64,000 nt of DNA from Physcomitrium patens (Eukaryota; Streptophyta; Bryopsida; Funariales; Funariaceae), in NCBI RefSeq assembly GCF_000002425.4, contig NC_037256.1, positions 15,595,242-15,659,241 on the forward strand, written 5' to 3'. The stretch's first letter is position 1. The number at the start of each line of letters is the position of its first letter. The position numbers and the translations under genes were made by a program. The notes below the pieces were generated by a model. The model saw nothing but the letters and a program-made list of their open reading frames with translations, ran no database searches and was not told where the DNA came from. Positions 23,950 through 37,329 of this stretch are shown one piece after another.

Positions 23950-26900
23950 ACATCTGGTGTTTTCTATTTTTGTATAAACAATATTAATTAATTACCATCA
24001 TGATTTAGTGGAAGAATTTTCATTTCCTTTTTATTTCAACTTTTTTACATGCGATGTTCATACAGGTCTATACAACCAATTCTATGCATTTTAAAGAATC
24101 AATAATGTACATATTTATAGTATTACAATCCATGGAATAGTTGTAGGTTGCAATGAGAACCGTACCAAATTAATTTATGTCAAATAAAAGAATTTTTGTA
24201 CACCCGAAACCACATTATGTTACAGTGATTTTTTAATTTTTAATTTTTTGTAAATACAATCTTTGTTAATGCTGTTAGATTGGATTGCAAATCTACGGCT
24301 GTAAAATACAACTAAAATGATATCTCAGATATAAATGTTCAATCAATTTTATTTTTCCTTAAATAATATGAAATGTATATAATTAAACCACATGATGCTT
24401 CAAGAGGTAGCAAACCATTGAATCAAATCAGATTCTATCAAATATGATGATTTTGTCTTTTTTAAACTCAAAATGTAATTAGATACTGTTTTCAACAAAA
24501 ATTGAACTTCTGTCTTAATTATTATATATATATATATATATATATAGATCATCGTTAATTCTTCCACAATATTTTATTATCATGACCAATTCCTTAAATG
24601 TTAAAAGTACAATATATTGATGGTTATGTCTGTTTGATACATGTTGATATTATCAATGTAGTAGAAATTTAATGTAAATAAAATGCTCTCAAATAAATCT
24701 TGTGATTTACTTTAGCTGTAAATTCTTTTCAGTGTGTAAGATTAATTTAGTATACAAATTTTTAAGTTATTATTATTTTTTTTTACAAGCACATATTCTT
24801 TATAAAAATGTACAAAAATCACAAATCAATTGCACATTTTGATGTTCCTAACATTGTTGTTGATATCATATTTATTCAAAATTCAATAGAGAAAAGATCA
24901 AGTTGGGTTTTTTTCTTTAGATTTGGAATTTAAAAATAATATAATTTACACTCATATAATATGTACTTATGATAGTTTATATAGAATGCACTCTCAAGAA
25001 TATGTCAACCTACATCAATTTTTTTGTTATTGAACTTTGCAATTCTTGTTTAAGTGCTTTTATTAGAACATACTCATAACAATTGGATTTTTTGTAGAAT
25101 ATTTTAGATTTAGAAAAAATAGAATAATGTTAGAGATGAGTTGATTTGAAGTAAACAATGTATGTTAAACCAAAATTTGATGTAATTTGGTTCTATTATT
25201 TAATTGATTTACTTGGTTAATGATTTGTTGTTAAATATATATGTACACATAATAAATTATTGGTATTAACAATTTCAATGGGATATGTTAGATCTTTGTA
25301 ATTCATGTATGATTTGTACTCTTAAAAATCAAAATCTCTAATTCAAGTATAAATAAATGTTTTATGAATGTATGTTTAATGATAATTAATCATTATACTT
25401 AAATGTTATATATAGCTACCATGTTTCATTTAAAAGGAATTTACTTCTAAACTTATAAATTTTAAAGAAAAAAGCTTTACAATGCAATGGTATAAATTAG
25501 TATAGTATTAAAAAAGAAAATTAGTAAGTACCAATATAATGGTAATCAATAGAATTTAAAACCAGTACAAATTACAAATATTTATGTTTAAAGCTTAATT
25601 ACAGAATCTATCACTCATTTGCCAAAAAGATGTTGCAGGTCTAAATCTGTGATTTTACTTCTATTAAAAAGTACAAAATTTGGTATTGTGTAATGATTTG
25701 GTTACAATGTTTTTCTTTTTTTTCTTTTTTCTTTCTTTCTTGTGATATTATTATCTATATCATATTCTAGACATCTTGTGTAGAGTTATTTAATTAAATT
25801 ATAATGTAATTGTAGTAACTAATAGTTTATTTTTTATTTTAAAAAAAACTTAATAAATTTACAGTTGAAATTAATTTTTTTCTAATTTAGATTTCTAATC
25901 CAAATAATAAAATTTTAAAGAAAATTACTATAAATAAACAAAGTTATATATATATATATATATATATCTATAGCTCCTTTATTCAATTAATTGAATTGTG
26001 TATAATTTTACATATTTTTAAAATTTAAAAAATAAATAGTCATGTTTCTTTCTAAAATAAACATTTCATCTAAAGGAAATATTTATGTGAATTACATGTT
26101 CATGAATAAAACACTATGTAGTATATAAACTTTTATTGTACCAAAAATATTAACAGCTTACATAAAAATAAAAATAAATTACTTACCCTAAAATAGATTT
26201 CAACACCTCATGTTGCTCAAGATGAAAATTGGATGCACTGCAGAGACTTCTCTATAAAACTAACTTGATCAGAGAAAGAAAATAGCATATTCAGGTTGTA
26301 TATATATAGATGTATAAACCCACTTGTTTAAACTAAATCTTAACCTACTATAAATAAAACAATGACTTACAAGCTTAATGACACACGAAATTAACATTAT
26401 TTTCTTCACATCTAAAGCATGTGTTGCAATATAATCCTTTGTGGGTGAGTGTGTGAGTGAGTCACAATTTGCATTTAAGTAGAAAAAATCACAAACAAGA
26501 CTTGATGGTTTTGATGCTAATGCATGTGGAGCCTTTCACATGTTGTTGGTTGTTTGCTTCTCTTCTAGAAAGTAATCCACAAAAACCCTAAAAATGCATC
26601 TGTAGCCCAACTTGCGTTTGAGTTTGTTTTGTTTTGTTCTTTGGAGAATCATGGACAAGTGTATCACACAAAAGCATTCAATTCAATTTGCACCCACTTG
26701 TCAACACCAATCTTGACCATAACTTTAAATGAATGCAATGATTTTAGGGTTGATGAGAAGGGTTTGTTATAACAACTCCCTCAAAGACTGTCACAATTAT
26801 AAAAGTTTTTCTTTGTAAATCAGTGATGCATATATATTCATGTATATATATGAATATAATCAAACACACACATACAATGTAAATAAAAAGAAAAAGAAAA

Positions 26901-28887
26901 ACAAGAAGTAAAATATAAAACTTTGGGGCTATGCAAAATATTGTTTATGTAGCTCATGAAAAATGTGGATGGGTGAATTGTAATTGTAATATTTAATAAT
27001 GAAATTAGAACCTTAAATATTACAATCTAAAGAGATCTCTTTAGATTCCTTCAACTTTTTACCATTAGTAAACGTTTATATTTGCACTTATTTTATGCTA
27101 GCTTGGCCATGGATTTTAATATGAAATGGAATAACGAGCTCATAATGATAAAAAGAAATATCTGTGAATCCTTTAGCCTGCAAGTGCCGATCATAAATGA
27201 CGTGATTAAAACTTTTGAAATTTGAATACCAAATCAAGACTCTTAATTAAAAGAATATCTTAAATAAAAATAAAAATATTATTTTTATTATTTTAAGAAA
27301 AGAACTCTAGATTTCGAATTTCAAGGATTTGGTGGAGGTAAACAGGAGGTGCTTCTTTTCTTTGTTTTGCCTTTGTTTTTATTGCTCCCTTTGTTGAAAA
27401 ACTGAAAAAAAAATCTTAAAATTTTCAGTTTTTAATATTAATACTTGGATGACATGATTTGCAAAAAATAATATGCACTATACAATATGGATTTAAAATA
27501 TTCATTTTCATTTAGTAGCATCTTTAAAGTGGTTAATTTAGTTGATATAGACACAACATATGCTTCAATATACTACTTATTTGTTGTGGCTCAAATGTGT
27601 TTATTTTCTTATTCTGATAAAACCACCTATTATATGTAGTATTAAATCAACCTTTGCTAGAGTAGAATCAAGAAGCTACAACAAGAAAGTAGAATTGAAA
27701 TTCAATTAATTAATATACTTTTAAAAAAAATATCAAAGATTAAAAGAGGTTTATTCTTATATAGTGTGATAAAAATTTGTTTCAAGTCAAATATCCAACA
27801 TTTTATAATAAAAGAAATTTATAAAATATGAAGAAGTTTTATTTATTTATTTATTTATTTTAAAGTTTTTTAGAAGGAAAATAATGCTGAAAAATAATTG
27901 ATTCTATTCTTTAGTTTATATGTTCTATTCACATCTTAATAATTATATATCAGATATCCAAATAATATGATCAAAAAATATTCTGAGCACAATCATTCAA
28001 AACACTTTTAGATAGATAAAGACCAATAGTTGCCTTACAAAATGTGTTATGTCTAATGACTTCATTCAAATTAAAAAACTATCCAAATTTTTAGCTATCT
28101 AATCAAAGCAAATAATCATAACCATTAATATCTCTTTTATTAGATAGGCAAAATTTATAAATAAAGTAACTATTAGAAAAAAATGATTAATTTGTAATTC
28201 TATTTTTAGTATGAATATATATGTGGAATGGACGGTCTTTTTTGTAGAGTATAATACATTTGGAATGGTAGTATAGATTAGAAATTCAACTGTGTTGTAT
28301 ATACTATTGAAATTAATGAAAATGTGGACGTAATAATAAGGAACTATGAACTGAATAACATGTACAATACGTTGAATGAATAAGGTAATAAGACACCCTA
28401 TTACAGAAATAATATGCTATTTTCAATTGATATGTTTATCAAAAGGTAAAAAGATTAAAAATTAAAACTGTAAAATATTGGATTAAAAAGGTGCTGCAGG
28501 TTTGTTGTAGATTGTGTTGAATATTAAGAGAAATTTTTGTTAAAATTAGAGAAGATTCATTTGACTCTGTCAAGTTCATAGTAAATATTTGGTGTTTTAA
28601 AAATCACAACAGTAGAGTACATGTAAAAAGAATCTATATAAAGAGAAAGTGGAGGTTTGAAACTTTTTGGAAGCATGTATGTTCTATTGCACTTATATTT
28701 TGGATTTTTCATTTTACATGTGCAGCAGAGTTTTTGTATTTCTTGTTGAAAAAAGAGAATTTGTTTTAATGAAGAGAGAACCAACATAATGAAAGATAAG
28801 CAACATGGTTTTGTTTGAATGAAAGGAGCCAACTCCAAATGTCCTACATAATGTAATTTGGATTTAGTAGTTGTCAATAAAATATTA

Positions 28888-28929
<42 letters not shown>

Positions 28930-30375
28930 TACATTAATGTACATGTCACCTTTGGAGAACTTAAAAAAATAAAGAAATAAACAAAAATATTTGAAACAAA
29001 ATCAAACTCATTCTGTAGATCTGATCTCCAAAGCAACTCAACAGTGTTTAATCACTATATATATATATATATACAAGTGAGGCAGCACCACTTCCTTAAC
29101 TGCTTTCCATGCTGAAGAATCTTGCAATCCTGTAGAAGGGGAGGAAAATTGGAAATGGCACCAAATTGGATCTAATCCTAAATTTGATCATTTGACTTCC
29201 TATTTTTAATACATGCAGTTCATGTATTTTTTCACCTTTGTTGTACATGTGTGAAGTCCACGCCTGTGTGTATAGAATGTTCACTTTGATAATCAATTTC
29301 TGATTCCGAAATGGTGTAGAAAAAGTTGAAATTCGTAATAAACCTTCAAGTTAAATATGTTTGCTTATTGCATAGAAAATTTAGGATCACGTTCAAAAAA
29401 ATTCAACTCATGATAAAAAATTCGTACGCCTTCACCACCCATGATCTTGAAACAAAACCTGCACACCAACTAATTTCTTTATTACTTAATTTAACAATTT
29501 ACTTGTTTTTTTGTTTGATTGTTTGTTTTAGTTGTTATGGTACACGATGGACAACTCCACTCTTTTGACTTTCCGAAGGTTCACCAACTGAAACAGCTTT
29601 CACGATTGGAATGGCCACAAAGGTTTACAGGAAACAAAATGATTTCAGTAAATGGTTCAGACTTTCCACTCTTGCTGCTACAGTAACTTGATTTCTGTCC
29701 ATAACGGCAATCAAGCCGCACAAAACCCATCTTTAGACAAATGCGTCCCATCTCAGGCACAGTACAATAATGATATTGCAGCATATTAACAATGGCTTGC
29801 AAAGCGGCAAGCTCTTCTAAGAGAAAATGATGGCCACATCCATTGGAGAGTAGGAAATGCGATCCTAAGGAAAGGTCAAGTAACCAAAAAAAAAAAAAAA
29901 AAAAAAAAAAACACTAACCAAGGTTAAAGAAGGGCAATGTGTGCAAGAATGAACCGGCAACCATCTCCAACAATTAGAGATGGACACGCATTAAGATCTA
30001 CGAATCCTGGTTACATTCGATATTCCTGAAGCCAACCACCGAGGATACATTAATGAAGTACCTCTTTCAGAAAATGAAATAGAATTTAGCCGCAGAAAAT
30101 GAAGTAGAACTTTGGCTACCTCCAAAACTTCGAAGCTTTGTACTGCATCCCAATAGGACCTCATCCCCAAACAAAAACCTACTCATATCATGGTGAATGG
30201 CCAGTAACATCGTACAAAGCTTCTTCCCTTTTCTTGCCAATACAAAGTACAAAGAAGGGTGGAGCAAAGCATGTAGCATTTCGTGTAGGAATCAAAACCA
30301 AAGAAGAATTCTCCTATTTTTTTCTTTTTTTTCTTTTTTTCTTTTTCTGTTTTTTCTAGAATACACGGTCTCCCC
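23950..30375 (+). other. AT-rich intergenic DNA
   Basis: About 6.4 kb with no credible gene. It holds (AT)n arrays at about 24523-24546, 25946-25967, 28891-28919 (followed by an AC run) and 29057-29074, TTTA runs near 27840, and an A run at about 29887-29910. The part right of about 29500 is less AT-rich and is probably 3' UTR or terminator sequence of the MYB-CC gene. Confidence 0.5.
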
Positions 30376-33300
30376 TTACGCTTGCACAGGCTTTTGTGCC
30401 ACACGCCCAGGGTGCTGAGAAATGGAAGCTGCATGAGCTTGTTGAGGAACTTTTTGAGGCGACCCTGCTGCAGTCGAGGTCTGCAATTGTTGGGACTCTT
30501 GCATTGTCCTGGAGGAACGTTGGACTTGTGGCGACGGAGACTCCCAAGCATAAGAGGGTTTAGTACGTGGAACCACAATATTGTTCGCCTGACCAGATAG
30601 ATTCACTTGAGAACTGGTTTCATGACAAGCCCTCTTTGCGGCAGGTTCAGTGAGCAACGTGTTCGAGGTTAAGCCTGCTTCAGTTTGCTTCTGATCGATT
30701 TTGTCCATCGTCGTTTGGCTGTGCGCCAACGTGGTACTCACTGCACTATTCTCTGCATGTTGATCCTCGGATCGAGTGGTCGTATTACTGCTGTCAGAGA
30801 GCGCCAGAGACGATGGAGTGGGAACAACCGTATTTGTTGATGAAGAGGGCATGCCAATAGGCAAATCAGGGTGGTTTAGCTTGGCCTGTTGCTCAAGCAT
30901 TTTTTGAAGTGATTGACCTTGAGCTTCAATGCGTAGTTGTAATTCTCGCTGGATCTGCCAGATGCCAGTTTAACTAAACTGAGTTTCAAAAAAATTATCA
31001 AAAGCTGGAGGTTCTAATTGGTCCAATGCAAAAACTAGATTTGATTCACAAACTGAATCGGGCTGTTCAACATGATTATGATTAGAAAAGTAAGTTTGGC
31101 AAATGAATGAAACCCATTTAAACATACCTCAAGCTGCTCATGAAGCTTCTTCTGGACCTCCATCTGCAATTGCAAGGCTTGTGCAATCTGGTAACTTCTG
31201 TACAAATAAAAAGTACCAATATATTAGCATGCTAATTGGCAATCGTTGTCCCTCACAGCCACCCAAGGCTGATGATGCAATGATATCTTGGGACGTAACC
31301 TTGGCAACGGAGCTATGATGTGAAGTGTTACTAATGTGTCATGAATTATCAACTTACGATCCAAGATCAAGAGACGTTAGCAGGCTGTCATGCTTTCTCC
31401 GTTCAGCTTTTGCTTCTGCACAATCGATGTCATCAAATCAGTTGAGCACTAACCAAGATCCATCAATTAATAATACATGACAAAGTGCAAAAACATCATC
31501 TACGTCTAGTCTAAGCAAAAATATGAAACAGCAAAATGAACCGCACCTTCCGAAATCTCTGGCATGTACTTTGCGAGTCGATACTTCTGAAATATATCAA
31601 TAAAGCATCACAGGCAATTAGGAAAACCGACGCGTCACACAGAATAAGGATCGGGAAAGGTTTTCATATGATTCTGAGCTTTCACAACCAAATTTCTCAC
31701 CCTGATTCATTTCGCAGTGAAGGAGAACAAACTATGTTTCACTAGTTACTCGGCATAATTAATGGACTTTCAATAAGTCTATAAATACTCTTTGTACATG
31801 AAGCAGAAACAATAAGCTTGTTAAGGAAATATTCAAGAGGACAATTTCATAACCAAGAAAAGGACCCAAAACCAGCATAGAGCAAATCCAAACCTGGAGA
31901 TGACTTTTCACATGGTAGATCGTTATGCCTTGAACACCCATCAACCTCTGTACAGCCTTCGGAGTTGCACCTTCACAGGGGAAAGCAGCGAGTCAGGCAT
32001 AACCCTTCCAACTAAATGTTGCAATTCTCATCAGCTACACAACGACCAACCTGAATCGTTTGAGCTCACTTACGATCTGGCCCTCCCAAGTGCGCCACAG
32101 CTATAACAAATTTCTCATGAAGCTCCGGAGTCCATCGCAACCGTGACTTCGAAGCCGACCCTGATGTACCAGCTTCTGAGGAAGATGGTTTTGGACTCTC
32201 AGCAGAAGTAGCACCTGATGAGCCTATAAATCCAAAACAATGGAGTCAGTTAGGAGCAACATTACCACGACATTTACGATCACTCACATAATCCATCAAT
32301 ATCTGCTGCAAAACAAGCATAGCCATCAGGAAAATATACGTGTAGCACAGAAAAGCCAGCCTACACTTGAATTAAATCAACAACCCTAGTAAACCTGTTA
32401 CCTTAATACCTCTTAAGTTATGAAACATCAAAATGTGCACAGTATAGAACAAATACCATACTTTGAAAACCTCTGCTTCAACATAGTGGGATGGGCAGTT
32501 GGAAACTCACTTTTGGGACGTTGTTCAGTGGTAGGTGGCCGTGAAGCCACAGGCTCGACCTGGAGGGGCGTCTGAAGTGGCATATACTTAATGGTATGGT
32601 TTAAGGTCTGCCGTTTGAAGAAATAAAAAAAACATAATCGAGACGTCAGACAACTCGGTTCGAATCAGAAATTCACAGAAAACAAAGGCTCTCACAAACG
32701 CACCAAAATTAACGAGTTGCATCAAAATCTTACTTCAATGACACCCCTGTATGTAGCTCCACATAAAGGGGGCTCGCATTAAGAAACGCAAGTCACAAGT
32801 CCAATCCCCAGAACCCGCTTGAAAACCGAACCCCATTCAAGCTACCAACTCATGGACCACGAAGAGATTATACAAAAGAATATCCTACATCCATTGTTCT
32901 TCTCAAACTCTAATTACTTTGTAAGTACATAAAGGAGAACATTCCAACTGCTATTCCAGGGAAAATTGACCTGAGACTTGACAAAATGCACCAACACTCA
33001 AAAAAACCCATCATAAATGAAAGACTTCAACAAATGTGGCTTCATTCTGAGATACTCAATGGAATAAAGGGTGCGCTTGATAGACTAAAAGTGGTACTAC
33101 CACTACTGGATTCAGGATCCTAAGTGACCATCTATCTCTCATATCGAAGCATCCTTTCATATCAAGTTTTCTGAGTACATGGGCTGACATAAAGGAACTT
33201 GCTATAAGGACTAGAGACTATCAGACCCTGCATCCTTCTAACTCTACAAATATGCACCGAAATTTGACGTGTACATATACACGCCGTAGGGGTTCAAGTC

Positions 33301-34082
33301 CTACAAAATAAAAAGTTCCCATTCTGTTCTGAATCCCCGCACTCTTCCACTCCATACTATTGGTTTGAATCATCTATGTCGTTAAAGATAAACATCATGT
33401 TTCTCCCATCCGTTTCCCATCACTGCTTAATTCATGTAGCTGTTTAACTGTCATGCTAAATCCTGTCCAATATAATTTAACGTTCTATGACCCAAGTCAC
33501 GAGCAACTGCTGAAAGAGGCCCTCACGCTCGAGACTTGCATATATGTGGATTTGTGTGGACAGAGTAGCAAGAGAAACTAACCTTCCCATCATCTTGCTC
33601 TACATCAATAAGCTGAGTCCAGCAACTGGCAACTACGTCCTCTTCGGGCACGAGCTGGTTCCAGATCAACCATTCCCTTCCAGCCCCAAACAAATCAGTC
33701 TCTGGTTCAGCCATTGGCACGGCAGCTAATGGCCTCTCTTCCTGAGGCAAAGCCGCCTCCTCCTCCGGGGGTTGCAGTAAATCCTGATCACAAAACATAA
33801 AGCTCATGTCACTTCCCTTCTCTAACACACACACATCCTATCACAAATCCTAAGAACCAAGAAGAGAAGGTGACTTCGTCGAAAACACTAAACAAAATGC
33901 AAAATCCTCCCCGACATACAAACTACTAAAAAGGAACTCAAAAAAAAAGCCCGACACCACTTCGCCAGCCTGAACCATAACCTCAAAAGCTCCAACATCC
34001 AATTGAGTCCAGCAAACCACTACTACACCAAACCAGCTAACTAACACCTATGGCGTTGAACAAAACTCACCGAATTCCACAT
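30376..34082 (-). CDS. MYB-CC (PHR1-like) transcription factor
   Basis: Nine exons join in frame to about 427 residues: 34071-34082, 33583-33783, 32511-32607, 32074-32223, 31894-31970, 31547-31586, 31358-31415, 31128-31197 and 30376-30954. Residues 131-186 form the single GARP-type MYB repeat (RLRWTPELHEKF, GGPDRATPKAVQRLMGV, then HVKSHLQKYRLAKY, split across three exons). About 193-265 is the coiled-coil with the diagnostic LHEQLE and LQLRIEAQGQ. The last 160 residues are Ser/Thr/Gln-rich. The family binds P1BS (GNATATNC) as dimers and controls phosphate-starvation genes in the nucleus. The start is uncertain: the MWNS micro-exon has a strong GTGAGT donor, but an alternative ATG at 33807 or 33834 would read straight through without that first intron. 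Which PHR/PHL subgroup it belongs to cannot be told by eye. Confidence 0.93.
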
Positions 34083-34927
34083 GGGGGTCGAGAGCGGGCA
34101 GCACCGATTATTCGAAGCTCTCAAAAAAGTCCAGAAAAAATTCCGAATTTTTCCAAAAAAGGAACCCGGATCGGAAGCACGGTGTTCACATTCAATCTCT
34201 CGCAGCGTTTCTTCGGCGTGGTGGTGGTGGTGCCGCTGCGCTAGCGAGGAGGGGAAATCGACGAATCGGGTGGCATTCGACGAGGACCAAACAATGGAAA
34301 GACACAGAAAAAGCATCTGGTGGAGCGCGGTGATCATGAGCAACCCCCACGGGGGAGCGCGCACGTGAGATTCTTCTCACCTCTCTCATCTCGTCGACTT
34401 CTTTGCCAGGCCTTCCAGCGGAAGAGAGAGCCTCAGAGCCAGATCCCCAGAGCCAGAGCCCCAGAGAGATCAACGTGGGCCTCTTCCTCCCCGAACGAAC
34501 GAACGAACGATTGTATGGATGGATGAATAACTAGATGAACGAAAGATTCTTTCGACGAACGCGATCGTTGACGGACGGAAGATGCTCCTGGAGGGACGTG
34601 GACGAACGGATTGAATCGTGGACGTTGGAGGGACGTGGACGAACGGATTGGATCGCGGGTGTGGATGTGGACGAGCAGAGGGGTGTTGTGTTGCTCAGTC
34701 AGCCTGAGCGAGAAGTGGTTGGACGAATCGTCCACTGGACGACGAGTATATAGAAATGGGGGCTGGTCAGGAGGTGGGACTGTTTCTGCATTTCTTCCAG
34801 CTTGGGATTACCCACTAAAACTTTAAAGAATGCTGATGAGCTTTCTGGGTGGGATGTTTTTGTGTTTTTTTAAGTGTATTGTGGGTATCTCTTATTGAAT
34901 TATATCATGGGTATTATCTTCTACAAG

Positions 34928-34968
<41 letters not shown>

Positions 34969-37329
34969 AATTGTTTTTTCTATCCAATGTCATGCCTCTT
35001 TTTTAAGGGATTTTAGCAATACCAGCTGTGTAAGAATAATATTATAATCTTCTGTGAAACTTGTGATTTTTTAGGGTTTTATTTTTTATTTTTTATTTTA
35101 CCTGAATTGTGATATTATTCAGTTCAGCAAGATAACTCAGAATATAAAAGACTGTGAGCAAGTTTAATTTTTTCTAAAATTATGTAGAAGATTGATAAGA
35201 ATAATTTTTTGTAATTTTAAAATATATTGAAGGAATAAAAACGGGTTCATATCCTAGTATTTTAACTTTATACTCATCAATGTATGAGGCCATAATTTCA
35301 AGGGACATTGGTTATAGACTCTTCTACAAGATTCTACATTTTTGTAACTATCAATTTTGTAAATTTTAGGATGCATCTATAGAACATATTTTACACACTT
35401 ACATGAGTATCTTATAGAAACTATTCTAGTAGATTGTGCAATAAAACACAAGATGCTTGAATGACAATCTTCTAGCTTTGCAAGTAATAAGAATAGATCC
35501 AGGATTAATATTATATTTGGTATAATCAGTTCTTAAGTAGAACCTTTTTGATTTTATATCGTTGGAATCTTTTAGGTATCTTCATGTAGCTATTTTTTTC
35601 TTTCCGTAGAATTATATGGAACAAATTTGAAGTAAGACATCACATATACAGTCATTAAATTATCTATATATGTATATATAATTTTATAACCAGTAATTGT
35701 TTTTTGAAAACTATCATAATGCTTTAGAGTTTATGATTGTTCATCATTAATTTAAACTTGATTTTTATTAATTGTAGAAACTTTTGAAAAAATAAATCTG
35801 CATTCTTATTATATATATGTATATATATTCTTAATTTTAAAAAATAATTAAAAGAATTAACATTGCTATGTTTAACTAAAATACAACCTAAAATAATTAA
35901 AAATTTTATGACATTGATGTCCATCCACAATAGATATTATATATATGCAACTTTGCATTCTTATTAGTGAAAAATTAACTTGTATTTATTATATTCTATT
36001 ATTTATTTGAGATTAATGATTTGAACACAAATTAAAGATCCCAAGATATTCCTTTGCAACATTCATTTTTTTGTTTGCAGTTTGCTAAAAAGCATTCAGA
36101 ATTACCAACTAATATATATATTTATATATATATATATTAGAGGATAGAATATATTTGTAATTTATACAATACTAATTCTTAAAATTTCACATACATTTAC
36201 TATGCTTCTTCAGCCTCATACACAACATGATATTTTGGTTTCAAGAATTTTTTATAAATCACTCTCGTAATAAAACAGATTCATTATTATTTAATAATTT
36301 TATGATATTCAAATTTATTAAGACTTGAATATATTTAAATTATATCTCAAAAGTACATAAAAATGATTTTATACATAAATGGACACACATTTCATTTTAT
36401 CATACTGGTTTTAGTATTTTAATTGCAACTAAATGCTATGAACAGTAATTCATTACTAATAAATACAATAATAATAACCCCTTTGATTGACTTAAATTGA
36501 ATTTGTACCTTTAATTTATGTAGCTTTTAATTTACACTTATTGACCATAGTATTAACTTGAGTCCACATGAGATGTTTTTACAGCAAAAACGTGATAATT
36601 ATAGTTTACAAGGAACTGACAAGACATATCTTTAAGCTTTAAGGTAGAATATGTCTCCAAAGTAGAAAAATTTATTAAAACTCACATAAACTATTTTTGA
36701 AATTGACAACACAAACTTTTGCAGTCTTTTATAACCAACCATGCAATCTAAGTAACCTTTAACAACAGGATTCTGAAACAAAAATTGAAGAGCACAACAG
36801 AACCTCTAATTTTTTTGGTCATTATGAGTAGTGGTGAGAGAAACAATGAAATCTCAAACTAAAACAATCTGTGAGCCCTCTGACGGGGTCGTAAACCCCC
36901 TGCATCTCATCTCATGAGAGTAACTCCTGAATAGCAAGCACATGTTGCAACAAATATATTTATTCATTGTCCATAACAATTGCAGACTCTCATCCAGTAA
37001 ACTACCCATTCTACAGTGGAGACAATAATCCTCACTTAGAGGGAGTCAACATCTCACATAAATGGTGTGGAATGCCAACCTCTCTGGCTCAGTGTTCTCT
37101 GTAAGACTATATCTGCACAGAAAAATTCCAATTACTTTGTACAAACTAAAGCTATCGTTCACTGAAGTTTAGGAACAAACAAACGATCTGTTCTGAACAA
37201 AACACAGTAGGGAGCAAGCTTACATCATTGGGCTGTTGCGTCTGATTCTCTAAATCCTGAAGAGCTCTGTGTCATCCAAATGGCAGATTTTCATGTGACT
37301 TGATGGTGAAAAGAATGCTTGGTGTGCCG
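34083..37329 (+). other. MYB-CC leader and promoter, then AT-rich intergenic DNA
   Basis: 34083 to about 34800 is GC-rich and is the likely 5' UTR and promoter of the minus-strand MYB-CC gene. It includes a GAAC run near 34493-34510 and a 24-bp direct repeat. From 34850 to about 36850 the DNA is AT-rich, with an (AT)n array running into (GT)n at 34929-34967 and others near 36113-36138. The last 450 bp are probably 3' UTR of the receptor-kinase gene. Confidence 0.5.
34590..34650 (+). repeat. 24-bp direct repeat, two copies 37 bp apart
   Basis: Copies at 34590-34613 and 34627-34650 share GGAGGGACGTGGACGAACGG and the next four bases exactly. They contain ACGTGG and GAACG motifs and lie about 500 bp upstream of the MYB-CC start region. 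A regulatory role is possible but not shown. Confidence 0.85.

Noticed and set aside
29581-29802. 73-codon minus-strand frame downstream of the MYB-CC gene
   Set aside because: No motif recognised, and it lies in the probable 3' flank of the MYB-CC gene; chance frame is the simplest reading.
33280-33310. tRNA-like T-arm, GTAGGGGTTCAAGTCCTAC
   Set aside because: The stem pairs but the loop is nine rather than seven bases, and no acceptor, D-arm or anticodon arm can be drawn upstream. It lies in an intron of the MYB-CC gene.
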